Positions 52,523 through 64,000 of a DNA stretch of 64,000 nucleotides are shown here, piece by piece. Every line of letters starts with the position of its first letter. The first letter of the stretch is position 1. A program made the translations under genes and the position numbers. The DNA comes from Streptomyces sp. SID8374 (GTDB lineage Bacteria; Actinomycetota; Actinomycetes; Streptomycetales; Streptomycetaceae), in assembly GCF_009865135.1 (NCBI RefSeq), contig NZ_WWGH01000002.1, forward strand, positions 930,001 through 994,000, read 5' to 3'. Under the pieces are notes generated by a model, which was given only the letters and a program-made list of their open reading frames with translations, was not told the DNA's origin and ran no database searches.

Positions 52523-53476
52523 ATGACCAGCTTGCTCCAGTTCGCCCGGTACCGCGTCGAGGACAGCGCCCGGGACCTGTTGCGCAAGGAGATCTCGGCC
52601 AGGGTGTCGGAGACCAGCCTCGACTCCGACCTCGACGACGCCATCCTCGGAGGGATCGGCGCGTACGCGCTGCGGCGCCATCTGCCCGGTGACATCCTCC
52701 AGGGCAGCCAGGTGTTCACCGCGGCCGGCTCCCACGCGCTACTCCTGTCCAACCTGCCCACCCAGGACTTCCCCGCCACCCCGGTCAGCGGCTTCGCCGA
52801 CGAGAGCGAACTCGCCGTGACCAACGCGGTCCACCTGGGCCTGATCCGGCTCCTCGGCTGCACGCCGTTCGCGGTGAGTTACGAGAACGACGGCCGGCTC
52901 ATCCGCAATGTGGTGCCCAACCCGGCGGCCTCCGGAACGACCAGCTCGTGGGGCGCCGACTCGGAGTTCTTCTGGCACTCCGACAACCCGCACCAGCCCT
53001 TCGGCCCGCCCGGATCCGACCCCCGGCTCTACACACCGCCGTACCTCACCTTCTTCGCCATACGGAACGAGGAGCGGATCCCCACCGAGATCGCGGCCCT
53101 CGACGACGTCGTCGTACGACTCGACGAGGAGACCCGATCCGCCCTCACCGCACCGGAGTTCGAGGTCGGCGCCCCCGACTCCAACGACGAGGGGACGATC
53201 GGCCCCCTGGTGAAGACCCCGGTCCTGGAGTCCGGCCCGGACGGCCGCCACCGCGCCCGCTACGACCGCGGCACCACGACCGGCCTCACCCCCGCCGCCC
53301 AACAGGCGCTGGAACGCTGGCGAGAAGTCCTGCTGGACATCCCGTCGGCCGATCTCGTCCTCCGGCCCGGCGACTTCATGATCTTCGACAACCTCCGCGT
53401 GCTGCACCGCCGCAAGGCGTTCACCCCGCACCCCAACACTACGGCCCGCTGGCTCCGCCGCTGCTACGCCGCCTGA
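52523..53476 (+). CDS. Fe(II)/2-oxoglutarate-dependent oxygenase (TauD/clavaminate synthase-like)
   Basis: The product is 317 residues. ATG 52523 is preceded by AACGGAGACAG. The iron facial triad is visible: FFWHSD (His152, Asp154) and VLHRRKAF (His295), with an Arg-rich stretch shortly after (ARWLRR) for 2-oxoglutarate binding. The overall pattern matches the clavaminate synthase/VioC branch, which hydroxylates or desaturates free or carrier-bound amino acids such as arginine. It could install the hydroxyl group that the carbamoyltransferase modifies. It starts 43 bases after the SxtJ-like gene and is followed 63 bases later by the first ATP-grasp gene. Confidence 0.85.
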   Translation: MTSLLQFARYRVEDSARDLLRKEISARVSETSLDSDLDDAILGGIGAYALRRHLPGDILQGSQVFTAAGSHALLLSNLPTQDFPATPVSGFADESELAVTNAVHLGLIRLLGCTPFAVSYENDGRLIRNVVPNPAASGTTSSWGADSEFFWHSDNPHQPFGPPGSDPRLYTPPYLTFFAIRNEERIPTEIAALDDVVVRLDEETRSALTAPEFEVGAPDSNDEGTIGPLVKTPVLESGPDGRHRARYDRGTTTGLTPAAQQALERWREVLLDIPSADLVLRPGDFMIFDNLRVLHRRKAFTPHPNTTARWLRRCYAA

Positions 53477-53539
53477 ACCGGCACGACAACTCCCCCTCGT
53501 TCCACCGCACATACCACCTACCACCTCGAAGGGAACCCC

Positions 53540-54793
53540 ATGGGCAAGTACCGCGTGGCAGTCATCGGCGGCCGGCCGGCACCGGTCGCGGGAGCCAAGG
53601 AACTCGGCATCGACGTCGTTCTCGTCCATGAGGAGGGCGCCTACGACGTGGCCGTCGGCCAGCACTGCGAGCGCATCATCCACGGCCCCCTGGACGACGG
53701 CCCGGCCATCCTCGAACTCCTGAAGCCGCTGCACGCCGAGAGCCCGTTCGACCGAGTCCTCACCACCACCGAACCGGCCGCCGAGTCCACCGGCTTCGTC
53801 GTGGACGCCCTCGGCCTGCCCGGCGTCAGCGAGTTCACCGCCCGCGCCCTCAAGGACAAGGCGCTCACGCGGAAGTTGCTGGACGAGCACGGCATCAGCC
53901 CCGTGCGCTACCGCATGGTGCACAGCGCGGACGAGATCGCCGCGTTCCGGGCCGAGGTCGGCGACCGGATCATCGTCAAACCGGTGGACGGCGTCGCCAG
54001 CCTGCACATCCACCCCGTCGACGGACCCGAGGACGCCGCGAAGGCCTGGCAGGCGCTCCAGGCGGCGGACATCTCGACCGTCATCGCCGAGGAGTACCTC
54101 GACGGCCCCGTCGTCAGCGTCGACTCCTTCTCGCACGCGGGCCGCCACCTCACCATCGGCTACTCCGAGTACCGCATGAACGAGCGGTACGTCGAGTGGG
54201 AGGTCAGCACCCCCAGCCGGTACGCCACCCCGTGGCTCACCGAACTCCGGGAGCTCACACCGAAGTTGCTGGACGCCGTCGGCCTCACCGAAGGGCCCTC
54301 GCACAGCGAGTTCGTCCTCACCCCCAAGGGCCCTCGTGTCCTCGAATCCCACGCCCGGCTGGCCGGCAGCGGCGCCCCCGAGCTGGTCCGCCGCGCCTTC
54401 GGCCTCAACCTCAACCGGATGTTCCTCACGGTCCCGCTCGGCATCGACGAGCTGCCGGAGACCTCGCCCGAGCCGCTGGGCGGCGCCGCGGTCCGCTTCT
54501 TCACACCGGAGCCGGGCACGGTCGACGCGATCGAGGTGGACGACGACGCGGCCGACGCCATCCGCCGGGTCCCGAAGGACGAGAAGCAGTACGTCTTCCT
54601 GCCGTACCTGGACGAGTTCGTCGATACGGCGGTGGCGGCGGTGATCGGCAAGAGCGTCGGGGAGACCGTGCCCCCGCTGCTGACCGTCGCCGACTGCGTC
54701 TCCGGGTACGTCATCGCCTCCGGGCGCGACGCGGACGATGCCGTGGCCAAGTGCGAGGCGACGAACGACCGGATCCGCTTCAAGACGAGCTGA
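53540..54793 (+). CDS. ATP-grasp carboxylate-amine ligase 1
   Basis: The product is 417 residues. ATG 53540 follows CGAAGGGAACCCC. It begins with a pre-ATP-grasp Rossmann-like domain (KYRVAVIGGRPAPVAGAKELG). The ATP-grasp core has KDKALTRKLLDEHGI, IIVKPVDGVASLHI (nucleotide-binding Lys and loop), EEYLDGPVVSVDSFS, and GPSHSEFVLTPKGPRVLE, HARLAGSG for metal binding. This is the architecture of L-amino acid ligases (BacD-like) that couple an amino acid to another amine through an acyl phosphate. Together with the second ATP-grasp gene, it suggests a dipeptide or pseudo-peptide product. Confidence 0.85.
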   Translation: MGKYRVAVIGGRPAPVAGAKELGIDVVLVHEEGAYDVAVGQHCERIIHGPLDDGPAILELLKPLHAESPFDRVLTTTEPAAESTGFVVDALGLPGVSEFTARALKDKALTRKLLDEHGISPVRYRMVHSADEIAAFRAEVGDRIIVKPVDGVASLHIHPVDGPEDAAKAWQALQAADISTVIAEEYLDGPVVSVDSFSHAGRHLTIGYSEYRMNERYVEWEVSTPSRYATPWLTELRELTPKLLDAVGLTEGPSHSEFVLTPKGPRVLESHARLAGSGAPELVRRAFGLNLNRMFLTVPLGIDELPETSPEPLGGAAVRFFTPEPGTVDAIEVDDDAADAIRRVPKDEKQYVFLPYLDEFVDTAVAAVIGKSVGETVPPLLTVADCVSGYVIASGRDADDAVAKCEATNDRIRFKTS

Positions 54794-54935
54794 GGGCGGA
54801 GCGGCCTTCGGGGGCCTGCTCGGCCTCGCGCCCCGAAAGCCAGGGCGGCCGGGACCTCCGCCCGAGGCCCCGTCCGCCCGGCCCACCTTCTCTCCACGTC
54901 GCCCCTGCCTCCTGCCTCCTGGGATGGACTCACCC

Positions 54936-55226
54936 ATGAACACGATCATTTGCCCCGTCGTGGCGGAGGGGTCCCGGCCGGACCCCGTCGCCCAGTTGCA
55001 CACCGTCCGCCAACTGGTCGAGGAGCGGTACAGCAGCGAGCAGCCCCTCGCCCGCGCCGCGCTCCACCTGATCGACTGCGCCACCGACATCGTGGGCCAG
55101 CTCCCGGACGGCGACCTGGACGCGGCCCGCGGTGCACTCGGCTCGGCCCGGGCCGCCGTGGTCTCCGCGACCTTCGCGGTGGGCCGGGTCCGGGACCTGT
55201 CGGCCACCGGAGCCGATCAGGCATGA
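54936..55226 (+). CDS. Small hypothetical protein
   Basis: The product is 96 residues from ATG 54936 (ATG 54924 is an alternative four residues earlier; neither has a strong ribosome-binding site). It is helical, with two cysteines (positions 6 and 48) and no recognised motif. Its TGA overlaps the ATG of the following ATP-grasp gene (ATGA), implying translational coupling and a shared role, perhaps as a carrier or accessory subunit. It lacks the DSL serine motif of acyl carrier proteins. A 142-bp gap precedes it. Confidence 0.65.
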   Translation: MNTIICPVVAEGSRPDPVAQLHTVRQLVEERYSSEQPLARAALHLIDCATDIVGQLPDGDLDAARGALGSARAAVVSATFAVGRVRDLSATGADQA

Positions 55227-56563
55227 GCGAACACAGCGAACCCAGCGAACACAGCGAACCCAGCGAACACAGCGAACCCAGCGAACACAGCGAACCCAGC
55301 GGACACGGCGAACCCAGCGGTCACATCATCGTCATCCACCGCTGGCGTGACCGGCACGCCCACTACGAGGAGTACGTCGACCACCGCACCCACCGGGTCA
55401 CCTACGTGACCACGGAACTGGCCCTCGACTCCGTGCCCGGCGGCGCGGCGGCCGCCCGTACGGTCCCGGCCACCGACGACCTCGACGCCGTCTGGCGCGC
55501 GGTGACCGAGCTGCGAACCCATTTCGGTGTGCCCGAGCGCGTGGTGGCCCTCAACGAAGGGGACCTCGACACCGCAGCCGTCGTCCGTGAGCGGCTGGGC
55601 TGCGCCGGCCAGACCCCCGACGCCCTGGCGCGCTTCCGGGACAAGCTCACCATGAACCAGGTGACTGCCGAGGCCGGGATACCGGCCCCCGCCTTCGCCG
55701 ACGCCCCCGACGAGGCAGCGGTCCGGGCCTTCGCCGAACACCACGGCTGGCCGGTCGTGGTCAAGCCGCGCCGGGGCACCGCCAGCCGGGGTGTCGTACG
55801 CCTCGACTCCGAGGCCGACCTGCCGCTGCTGCGCACCTCACCCCCGGAACCGCGCCTGGTCCAGGCGTTCTGCGCCGACCCGATCTTCCACATCGACGGC
55901 CTGTGGACCGGCGAGGAACTGGGCCCCTGGCGAGCCTCCCGGTACGTCAACACCTGCGTGGACTTCACCCAGGGCGAGGCGCTCGGCTCGGTCGAGGTGG
56001 ACGACCCCGAACTCCTGGCCCCGCTGGGCGAGTTCACCTCCCGGGTCGCCGGGGCGCTCGGCCCGGAGCCGTGGGTCTTCCACCTGGAGGCGTTCGTCGG
56101 AACGTCGCCTGACGGCTCACCCTCGATCCAGTTCCTGGAGGCGGGGTACCGGGTCGGCGGGGCGGAGATCCCGTTCGTCTGGCGGGAGGTGCACGGCATC
56201 GACCTGGCCGGGGCCGCCGCCGACGTCCAGCTGGGCCGGCGCCCGGAACTCCCCGTACCGGACGTCTGGCGTACGGGCGGCTGGCTGCTGGTGCCTTCAC
56301 CCGTACCGGCCCCCTGCCGCGTGACGGCCTGGGACCTCCCCGAACCGCCGACCCCCGACGAGGGCCCCTACACCTCCGTGATCCCGGCCGTGGGCCAGGT
56401 GGTGCCGCGCGTGGGCGGGTACGAGCACGTGGGCGCCCGGTTCCGGTTCCGGGGCGGATCGAGTGGTGACGTGGAGAAGGCGATCCTCAGGACGGCATCC
56501 CAGTTCCGGTTGGAGTGCGTACCGGAGCGGGGAGCGCGCGTGGTCTGCGGACTGGATCGATGA
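55223..56563 (+). CDS. ATP-grasp ligase 2 with N-terminal hexapeptide repeat
   Basis: The product is 446 residues from ATG 55223, which overlaps the preceding stop. The first 34 residues are a repeat of (S)EHSEP units. The pre-ATP-grasp domain begins HIIVIHRWRDRHAHYEEYVD. The ATP-grasp core includes FRDKLTMNQVTAEAGIPAP, WPVVVKPRRGTASRGVVRL (Lys and glycine-rich loop), WVFHLEAFVGTS and QFLEAGYRVGGAEIP for ATP/metal. It is distinct in sequence from the first ligase. Its own stop overlaps the start of carA (ATGA), so ligase and carbamoyl-phosphate synthesis are translationally coupled. The substrate is unknown. Confidence 0.85.
   Translation: MSEHSEPSEHSEPSEHSEPSEHSEPSGHGEPSGHIIVIHRWRDRHAHYEEYVDHRTHRVTYVTTELALDSVPGGAAAARTVPATDDLDAVWRAVTELRTHFGVPERVVALNEGDLDTAAVVRERLGCAGQTPDALARFRDKLTMNQVTAEAGIPAPAFADAPDEAAVRAFAEHHGWPVVVKPRRGTASRGVVRLDSEADLPLLRTSPPEPRLVQAFCADPIFHIDGLWTGEELGPWRASRYVNTCVDFTQGEALGSVEVDDPELLAPLGEFTSRVAGALGPEPWVFHLEAFVGTSPDGSPSIQFLEAGYRVGGAEIPFVWREVHGIDLAGAAADVQLGRRPELPVPDVWRTGGWLLVPSPVPAPCRVTAWDLPEPPTPDEGPYTSVIPAVGQVVPRVGGYEHVGARFRFRGGSSGDVEKAILRTASQFRLECVPERGARVVCGLDR
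55226..55319 (+). repeat. 18-bp repeat at the ligase 2 N-terminus
   Basis: About five units of the 18-mer AGCGAACACAGCGAACCC run in frame, giving Ser-Glu-His-Ser-Glu-Pro repeats; the last units vary to SGHGEP. The His/Glu content could bind metal, or the array could simply be a slippage-prone linker. Confidence 0.85.
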
Positions 56564-57694
56564 GGGGCAGGAGCAGGGGAGGTCCGCCCCCGTCCGCCGT
56601 ACTCGTCCTGGAGGACGGCCGTGTGTTTCACGGTCGTGCTTATGGGGCCGTGGGGGAGACCTTCGGTGAGGCGGTGTTCTCGACCGGGATGACCGGTTAC
56701 CAGGAAACTTTGACCGATCCGTCGTATCACCGTCAGGTGGTGGTGATGACGGCCCCGCACGTCGGGAACACCGGTGTGAATGATGAGGATCCGGAGTCGG
56801 CGCGGATCTGGGTGTCGGGGTATGTGGTCCGTGACCCTGCGCGTAAGCCGTCCAACTGGCGCTCGCGGCGGACGCTGGACGAGGAGTTGGTGGCGCAGGG
56901 TGTGGTCGGGATCAGTGGTGTCGATACGCGTGCGCTGACCCGGCATCTGCGGGAGCGGGGTGCCATGCGGGTCGGGATCTTCTCGGGGAACGCGGTCGCG
57001 GATGAGGGGACGCTGCTGGCCCGGGTGCGTCAGGCGCCGGAGATGACGGGTGCGGACCTGTCGGCTGAGGTGGCCACCAAGGAGGCGTACGTCGTTCCCG
57101 CGATCGGGGCGAAGAAGTTCACGGTCGCGGCGGTGGATCTGGGGATCAAGGGGATGACGCCGCACCGGATGGCGGAGCGGGGTATCGAGGTGCATGTGCT
57201 GCCCGCGACGGCCACTTTGGATGAGGTGTATGCGGTCAAGCCGGATGGCGTCTTCTTCTCCAACGGCCCGGGCGACCCGTCGACCGCCGACCACCCGGTC
57301 GCTCTCATGCGGGGTGTCCTGGAGCGGTCCACGCCCCTTTTCGGCATCTGTTTCGGGAACCAGATCCTGGGACGGGCGCTGGGTTTTGGTACGTATAAGT
57401 TGAAGTACGGGCATCGGGGGATCAATCAGCCGGTGCAGGACCGCACCACGGGCAAGGTCGAGGTGACCGCGCACAACCATGGCTTCGCCGTCGACGCCCC
57501 CTTGGACAAGGTCTCCGACACGGAGTTCGGCCGCGCCGAGGTGTCCCATGTCTGCCTGAACGACCAGGTGGTGGAGGGTCTCCAGCTCCTGGACCGCCCC
57601 GCCTTCAGCGTGCAGTACCACCCGGAGGCGGCTGCCGGCCCGCACGATGCCGCGTATTTGTTCGATCGTTTCGTTTCTCTGATGGAGGGCCAGC

Positions 57695-57702
<8 letters not shown>
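56560..57702 (+). CDS. carA: Carbamoyl-phosphate synthase small (glutaminase) subunit
   Basis: The product is 380 residues from ATG 56560, which overlaps the previous stop (ATGA); an upstream in-frame start at 56515 lies inside the preceding gene. The N-terminal CPSase domain begins AVLVLEDGRVFHGRAYGAVG. The class-I glutaminase has the nucleophile in LFGICFGNQILG, and the catalytic His/Glu in HPEAAAGPHDA, with substrate-site AHNHGF. It releases ammonia from glutamine for CarB. The usual streptomycete pyrimidine-operon neighbours (pyrB, pyrC, pyrD) are absent, so this is probably a second, pathway-dedicated copy. Codon use is slightly more T-rich than in the adjacent genes. Confidence 0.95.
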
Positions 57703-61084
<3,382 letters not shown>

Positions 61085-61653
61085 CGCTGCACCTTGAGCC
61101 AGGAGGGCCGACGGGCCAGGAACATGGCGATGGATCCGGCGGCCAGGACGATGCTCAGGTTGATCGTGAGGGCCACCACGATCTGGACGGAGCCCAGCAC
61201 GAACCCCTGGAACAGCACGTGCCCCGAGTCCAGGTTGATGAACTGCGGGATGAGGGAGAGGTACATGATGGCGATCTTCGGGTTGAGCAGATTCGTCATC
61301 AGCCCCATCGTGAACAGCCTGCGCGGGGAGTCGTGCGGCATCTCCTGGGGCGCGAAGACGGAGACGCCCCCGGGCTTGAGGGCGGTCCAGGCGAGGTAGG
61401 CCAGGTACGCCGCACCGGCCAGCTTCACCGCGACGTACAGCTCGGGCACCGCGATGAAGACCACCGAGAGGCCGAGGTTCGTCGCCAGCAGGTAGACCAG
61501 GAACCCGACGGCAACGCCTCCGAGGGAGACGATTCCCGCCCGTCGGCCCTGGGTGATGCTCCGGGAGACGAGATAGATCATGTTCGGGCCGGGGGTGAGC
61601 ACCATCCCCAGGGCGACCATCGCGACCCCGAGCACTCCGGTCAGCTCAACCAT

Positions 61654-61921
61654 TCCTGTGCGCCGCCTTCTGTTCCGTGGCCAGTTCTGTCACTCGCATC
61701 GCTCGCCCCGTGGATTTCCGGCCCCTGTGGGAGGGCGTACCTCGGAGCAATTCGAGTGTAAGGTCAATTCTTTCCTCGGTTCAATACGAAATATTGAACT
61801 CGGTGCAATACTGTGCTTCGATGCCGACAAGCGCATCAAGGCGAGGGCACCAAGGCGACCGCATCAATGCGCGATGAGTGATGAGCGAGAGCGAGAGCGA
61901 TGAGTACGGGAGGAGGGGTCC
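61654..61921. promoter_or_regulatory. Divergent lysE-type/mocR-type promoter region with repeated operator-like sites
   Basis: This 268-bp region is AT-rich in its middle. The 12-mer TCGGT(T/G)CAATAC occurs twice in the same direction (61776-61787 and 61800-61811, 24 bp apart). The first copy overlaps a perfect 8-bp inverted repeat, GTTCAATA-cgaaa-TATTGAAC (61779-61799). MocR regulators commonly bind direct repeats in such divergent regions. Confidence 0.6.
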
Positions 61922-63265
61922 GTGAAGGACTACCGGAGCGTCGCCGACGCGGTGGCCGCTGACATCGGGGCGGGCCGGCTCAAGGCGGGTGAACGGCTCC
62001 CCACCCAAAGGGAATTCGCCCGGCAGTACGGCATCGCCAATTCGACCGCCACCCGCGTCTATCAGGAGCTCGCGCGCCGGGGTTTCACCGAGGGCCATGT
62101 GGGCCGCGGCACCTTCGTGCGCGACGCTTCCCGTGCGGCGGCCGCCGCGCCCGCGCTCTCCGAACCCGCCGACAGCCGGGTCGACCTGGAGCTGAACTAC
62201 CCGGTGGTGCCCGAGCAGGCCGAGTTGCTCGCCGCCGGGCTCGGCAGGCTGCTGCGCCCCGGCCGGCTGGAGCCGGTCCTGCGCCCGGTCGGCGCGGCCG
62301 GGACCCCCGCCGCGCGCCATGCCGCGGCCGACCTGCTCGCGCGGGGCGGCTGGCGCCCCGATCCGGCGCGGATCCTGTTCGCCGGGAGCGGGCGCCAGGC
62401 GATCTCGGCGGTCGTCGCCGCGGTGACCCGGCCGGGCGCGCGGCTGGGCGTCGAGGAGCTGACGTACCCGGTGCTCAAGGCGATCGCCACCCGGCTCGGT
62501 GTCACCCTCGTGCCGCTCGCGATGGACGAGGCCGGGCTCATCCCGGAAGCGGTGGAGGAGGCGCACCGGGCCGGGCCGCTGCACGCCGTCTACGTACAGC
62601 CGGTTCTGCACAATCCGCTGTCGCTGACCATGCCCGCCGACCGGCTGGACCGCCTGGCCGATGTGCTGCTGACGTGCGGGATCCATGCGATCGAGGACGC
62701 CGTCTGGGCCTTCCTCCGGGATGATCTGCCGCCTCTCGCGTCGCGTGCGCCCGAGCGGACCGTCCTCGTCGACAGCCTGTCCAAACGGCTGGCTCCGGGG
62801 CTCTCCCTCGGGTTCGCCGTCGCCCCTGCCGCCGTGTCGGGCGGGGTCGCGGCCGCTCTGCGCTCGGGGGGCTGGACGCCCATGGGTTTCCCCTTGGAGG
62901 CGATGGCCCAGTGGCAGGCTGACGGTGCCGTGGAAACGCTCGTACGGGCCAAGCAGCGGCAGGCCGTGGAGCGGCAGGAGATCGCGCGGCGCCACCTCGG
63001 TGACTTCGTGACCCGCTCCGCGCCCGGGTCGTACTACCGCTGGTGGGAGCTGCCGCGCCCGTGGCGTGCCGACACCTTCGTCGCCGCGGCGGCCCGGCAC
63101 GGTATCGCGGTCACCCCGGCCGCCGCGTTCTCCGTCGGCCGGCACCGCGGCTCGCACGCGATCCGGCTCGGCCTCGCCTCGCCCGCCGAGGAGACCCTCT
63201 CGCGGGCTCTGGCGACCCTGGCGGACCTCGCCAGGTCCGCCCCGGACGATCTGGCGCAGGACTGA
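61922..63265 (+). CDS. MocR-type (GntR-PLP) transcriptional regulator
   Basis: The product is 447 residues from GTG 61922 after GGGAGGAGGGG. Residues 1-70 are a GntR winged helix-turn-helix (ERLPTQREFARQYGIANSTA, VYQELARRGF). Residues 90-447 are a fold-type I aminotransferase domain with VYVQPVLHNPLSL, IEDAVWAFL (Asp for the pyridine nitrogen) and VDSLSKRLAPGLSLGF (PLP-binding Lys). MocR proteins sense PLP or an amino-acid-like ligand and control adjacent genes. It is divergent from the LysE-type exporter and is its likely regulator. Confidence 0.93.
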   Translation: MKDYRSVADAVAADIGAGRLKAGERLPTQREFARQYGIANSTATRVYQELARRGFTEGHVGRGTFVRDASRAAAAAPALSEPADSRVDLELNYPVVPEQAELLAAGLGRLLRPGRLEPVLRPVGAAGTPAARHAAADLLARGGWRPDPARILFAGSGRQAISAVVAAVTRPGARLGVEELTYPVLKAIATRLGVTLVPLAMDEAGLIPEAVEEAHRAGPLHAVYVQPVLHNPLSLTMPADRLDRLADVLLTCGIHAIEDAVWAFLRDDLPPLASRAPERTVLVDSLSKRLAPGLSLGFAVAPAAVSGGVAAALRSGGWTPMGFPLEAMAQWQADGAVETLVRAKQRQAVERQEIARRHLGDFVTRSAPGSYYRWWELPRPWRADTFVAAAARHGIAVTPAAAFSVGRHRGSHAIRLGLASPAEETLSRALATLADLARSAPDDLAQD

Positions 63266-63729
63266 GGCCGGGGCGGAGGCGGTGACCGAGTCCGGGCCGA
63301 GGCCGGTCCTGACGCCAGGGCCTCGGCCGCCGTCTCGAATCGTGAGACATTTCTCTGTCAATTTCGAGGAGGAATAGGCCGGATAGGGAATGACGCTCTT
63401 TGTGCTCTTTGTGCATCAGCCCCAGGCCGAGTCTTTTCGCGCCCGTTGTACGCGATGTGTAATTGCTGAAAAGCAAGTATGCGCAGCGCTGACGGTCCGA
63501 TACATACCATCACCTTGTCGATGTGATTGTTTCCATGTTTCACGGCGAGTGTTTCCCGTTTGTGAAATTTCCCGGGCGGCTTCCTGTCGATCGACCCGCG
63601 GAAGATATCCCGCTCGCTTTTGTTCGGGTGCATTGTTTGCGTCACGGTCATCCTTTCGCATATTCCGGCGTCGATGCGAGCCTGCCTGTCGTCCCGACCA
63701 CGCATTGCGGCAACACGAAGGATGGGCAG
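63266..63729. other. AT-richer intergenic region
   Basis: The 464 bp between the MocR gene and the last gene are markedly less GC-rich than the surroundings. They start with a hairpin (listed) and include GTCTC-N7-GAGAC, an inverted repeat near 63332-63348. One 118-codon frame on the plus strand (63390) and frames on the minus strand show poor coding bias and eight or more cysteines, so I do not call a gene. No clear promoter is recognised. Confidence 0.5.
63295..63328 (+). terminator. Probable terminator of the MocR gene
   Basis: GGCCGAGGC (63295-63303) pairs perfectly with GCCTCGGCC (63320-63328), extendable by one pair inward. The loop of about 16 nt is long, and no T tract follows. It begins 30 bases after the stop codon. 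Confidence 0.45.
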
Positions 63730-64000
63730 ATGACGCCAGAACCTGACATAACGCCACTTGTCGAGGTGCGCCTGTGTGCGGAGGGGCTGCGGCGCTACCG
63801 CGAGGCGCTGGAGGCGGGGTCGGTATCGGGTGATGTGCCCGGGTGTCTCGTACGCTCCGGACTTCTGCGGCCGCTGCCCGGTGCGCAGGACGTGTACGTA
63901 CCGGTTCCCCCGGGAATCGCCGAGTCGCTGCTCGCGCGTCATATGGAGCGAGACATCGAAGAGCGCCGGAAATCCCTGGACGTCCTGCATTCATCCTTTC
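63730..64000 (+). CDS. TrmB/LuxR-like transcriptional regulator, N-terminal part only
   Basis: This is the first 90 codons of a gene cut by the window end. ATG 63730 has GAAGGATGG just upstream. The sequence includes GLLRPLPGAQDVYVPVPPG and then a helix, HMERDIEERRKSLDVLHSSF. This pattern is typical of the N-terminal TrmB-like winged-helix region of streptomycete LuxR-family regulators, whose C-terminal LuxR HTH would lie outside the window. Function cannot be assigned from this part. Confidence 0.7.
   Translation, partial: MTPEPDITPLVEVRLCAEGLRRYREALEAGSVSGDVPGCLVRSGLLRPLPGAQDVYVPVPPGIAESLLARHMERDIEERRKSLDVLHSSF

Noticed and set aside
55226..55319. CRISPR-like short repeats
   Set aside because: The units are contiguous, in frame and have no spacers; it is a coding minisatellite. 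No CRISPR array or cas gene was seen anywhere.
63390..63746. 118-codon plus-strand frame before the last regulator gene
   Set aside because: It follows AGGAGGAAT at an over-long distance, is Cys/Arg-rich, has no streptomycete codon bias and overlaps the regulator start.

Overview
The window is about 70% GC with GTG/ATG starts, strong third-position G/C bias and gene families typical of Streptomyces or a close actinomycete. It holds three blocks. Block 1 (1-46026) is a type VII secretion (ESX/T7SS) locus. A divergent eccC (FtsK/SpoIIIE ATPase, 3' end outside the window) faces eccD and eccB. These are followed by two WXG100-type proteins, a helical T7SS-associated protein, a 1199-residue protein with a coiled coil and PDG beta-repeats, a YbaB-like protein, a small WXG-like protein, and one uninterrupted open frame of 31.9 kb (10,627 codons). 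No eccE or mycosin gene is visible here.

The giant protein is the centre of interest. It starts with the helical and hydrophobic N-terminal module seen in T7SS toxins. It then carries, in order: a PPxY-containing disordered linker; a Fic-like domain with a degenerate motif; a His/Cys 'lonely Cys' caspase-like domain; two near-identical tandem domains resembling the anthrax edema factor/ExoY adenylyl cyclase; an OTU-type cysteine protease domain; a long unclassified beta-rich region; two OTU-like domains lacking the catalytic Cys; repeated modules; an anthrax lethal-factor-like zinc metalloprotease (HEFAH); and two further lonely-Cys domains. A 205-residue T7SS-associated protein follows. I read this as a secretion system with a megadalton polymorphic multi-enzyme effector. 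Secretion, processing and activity are inferences.

Block 2 (46763-61084) looks like a compact natural-product or carbamoylation cluster. It contains an SGNH hydrolase, a 28-residue peptide, a haem-oxygenase-like diiron oxidase with an extra N-terminal domain, a NodU/CmcH O-carbamoyltransferase, a 49-residue SxtJ-like membrane protein, an Fe(II)/2-oxoglutarate oxygenase, two ATP-grasp ligases, a small hypothetical, and carA-carB translationally coupled at the end. The placement of carAB suggests a dedicated carbamoyl-phosphate supply for the carbamoyltransferase.

Block 3 (61006-64000) has a LysE-type exporter that overlaps the 3' end of carB tail to tail, a divergent MocR-type regulator with repeated sites in the shared promoter region, an AT-richer intergenic stretch, and the first 90 codons of a TrmB/LuxR-like regulator cut by the window end. 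Between blocks 1 and 2 (46027-46762) there is no intact gene, only a frameshifted TetR-like remnant and a perfect 13-bp hairpin.
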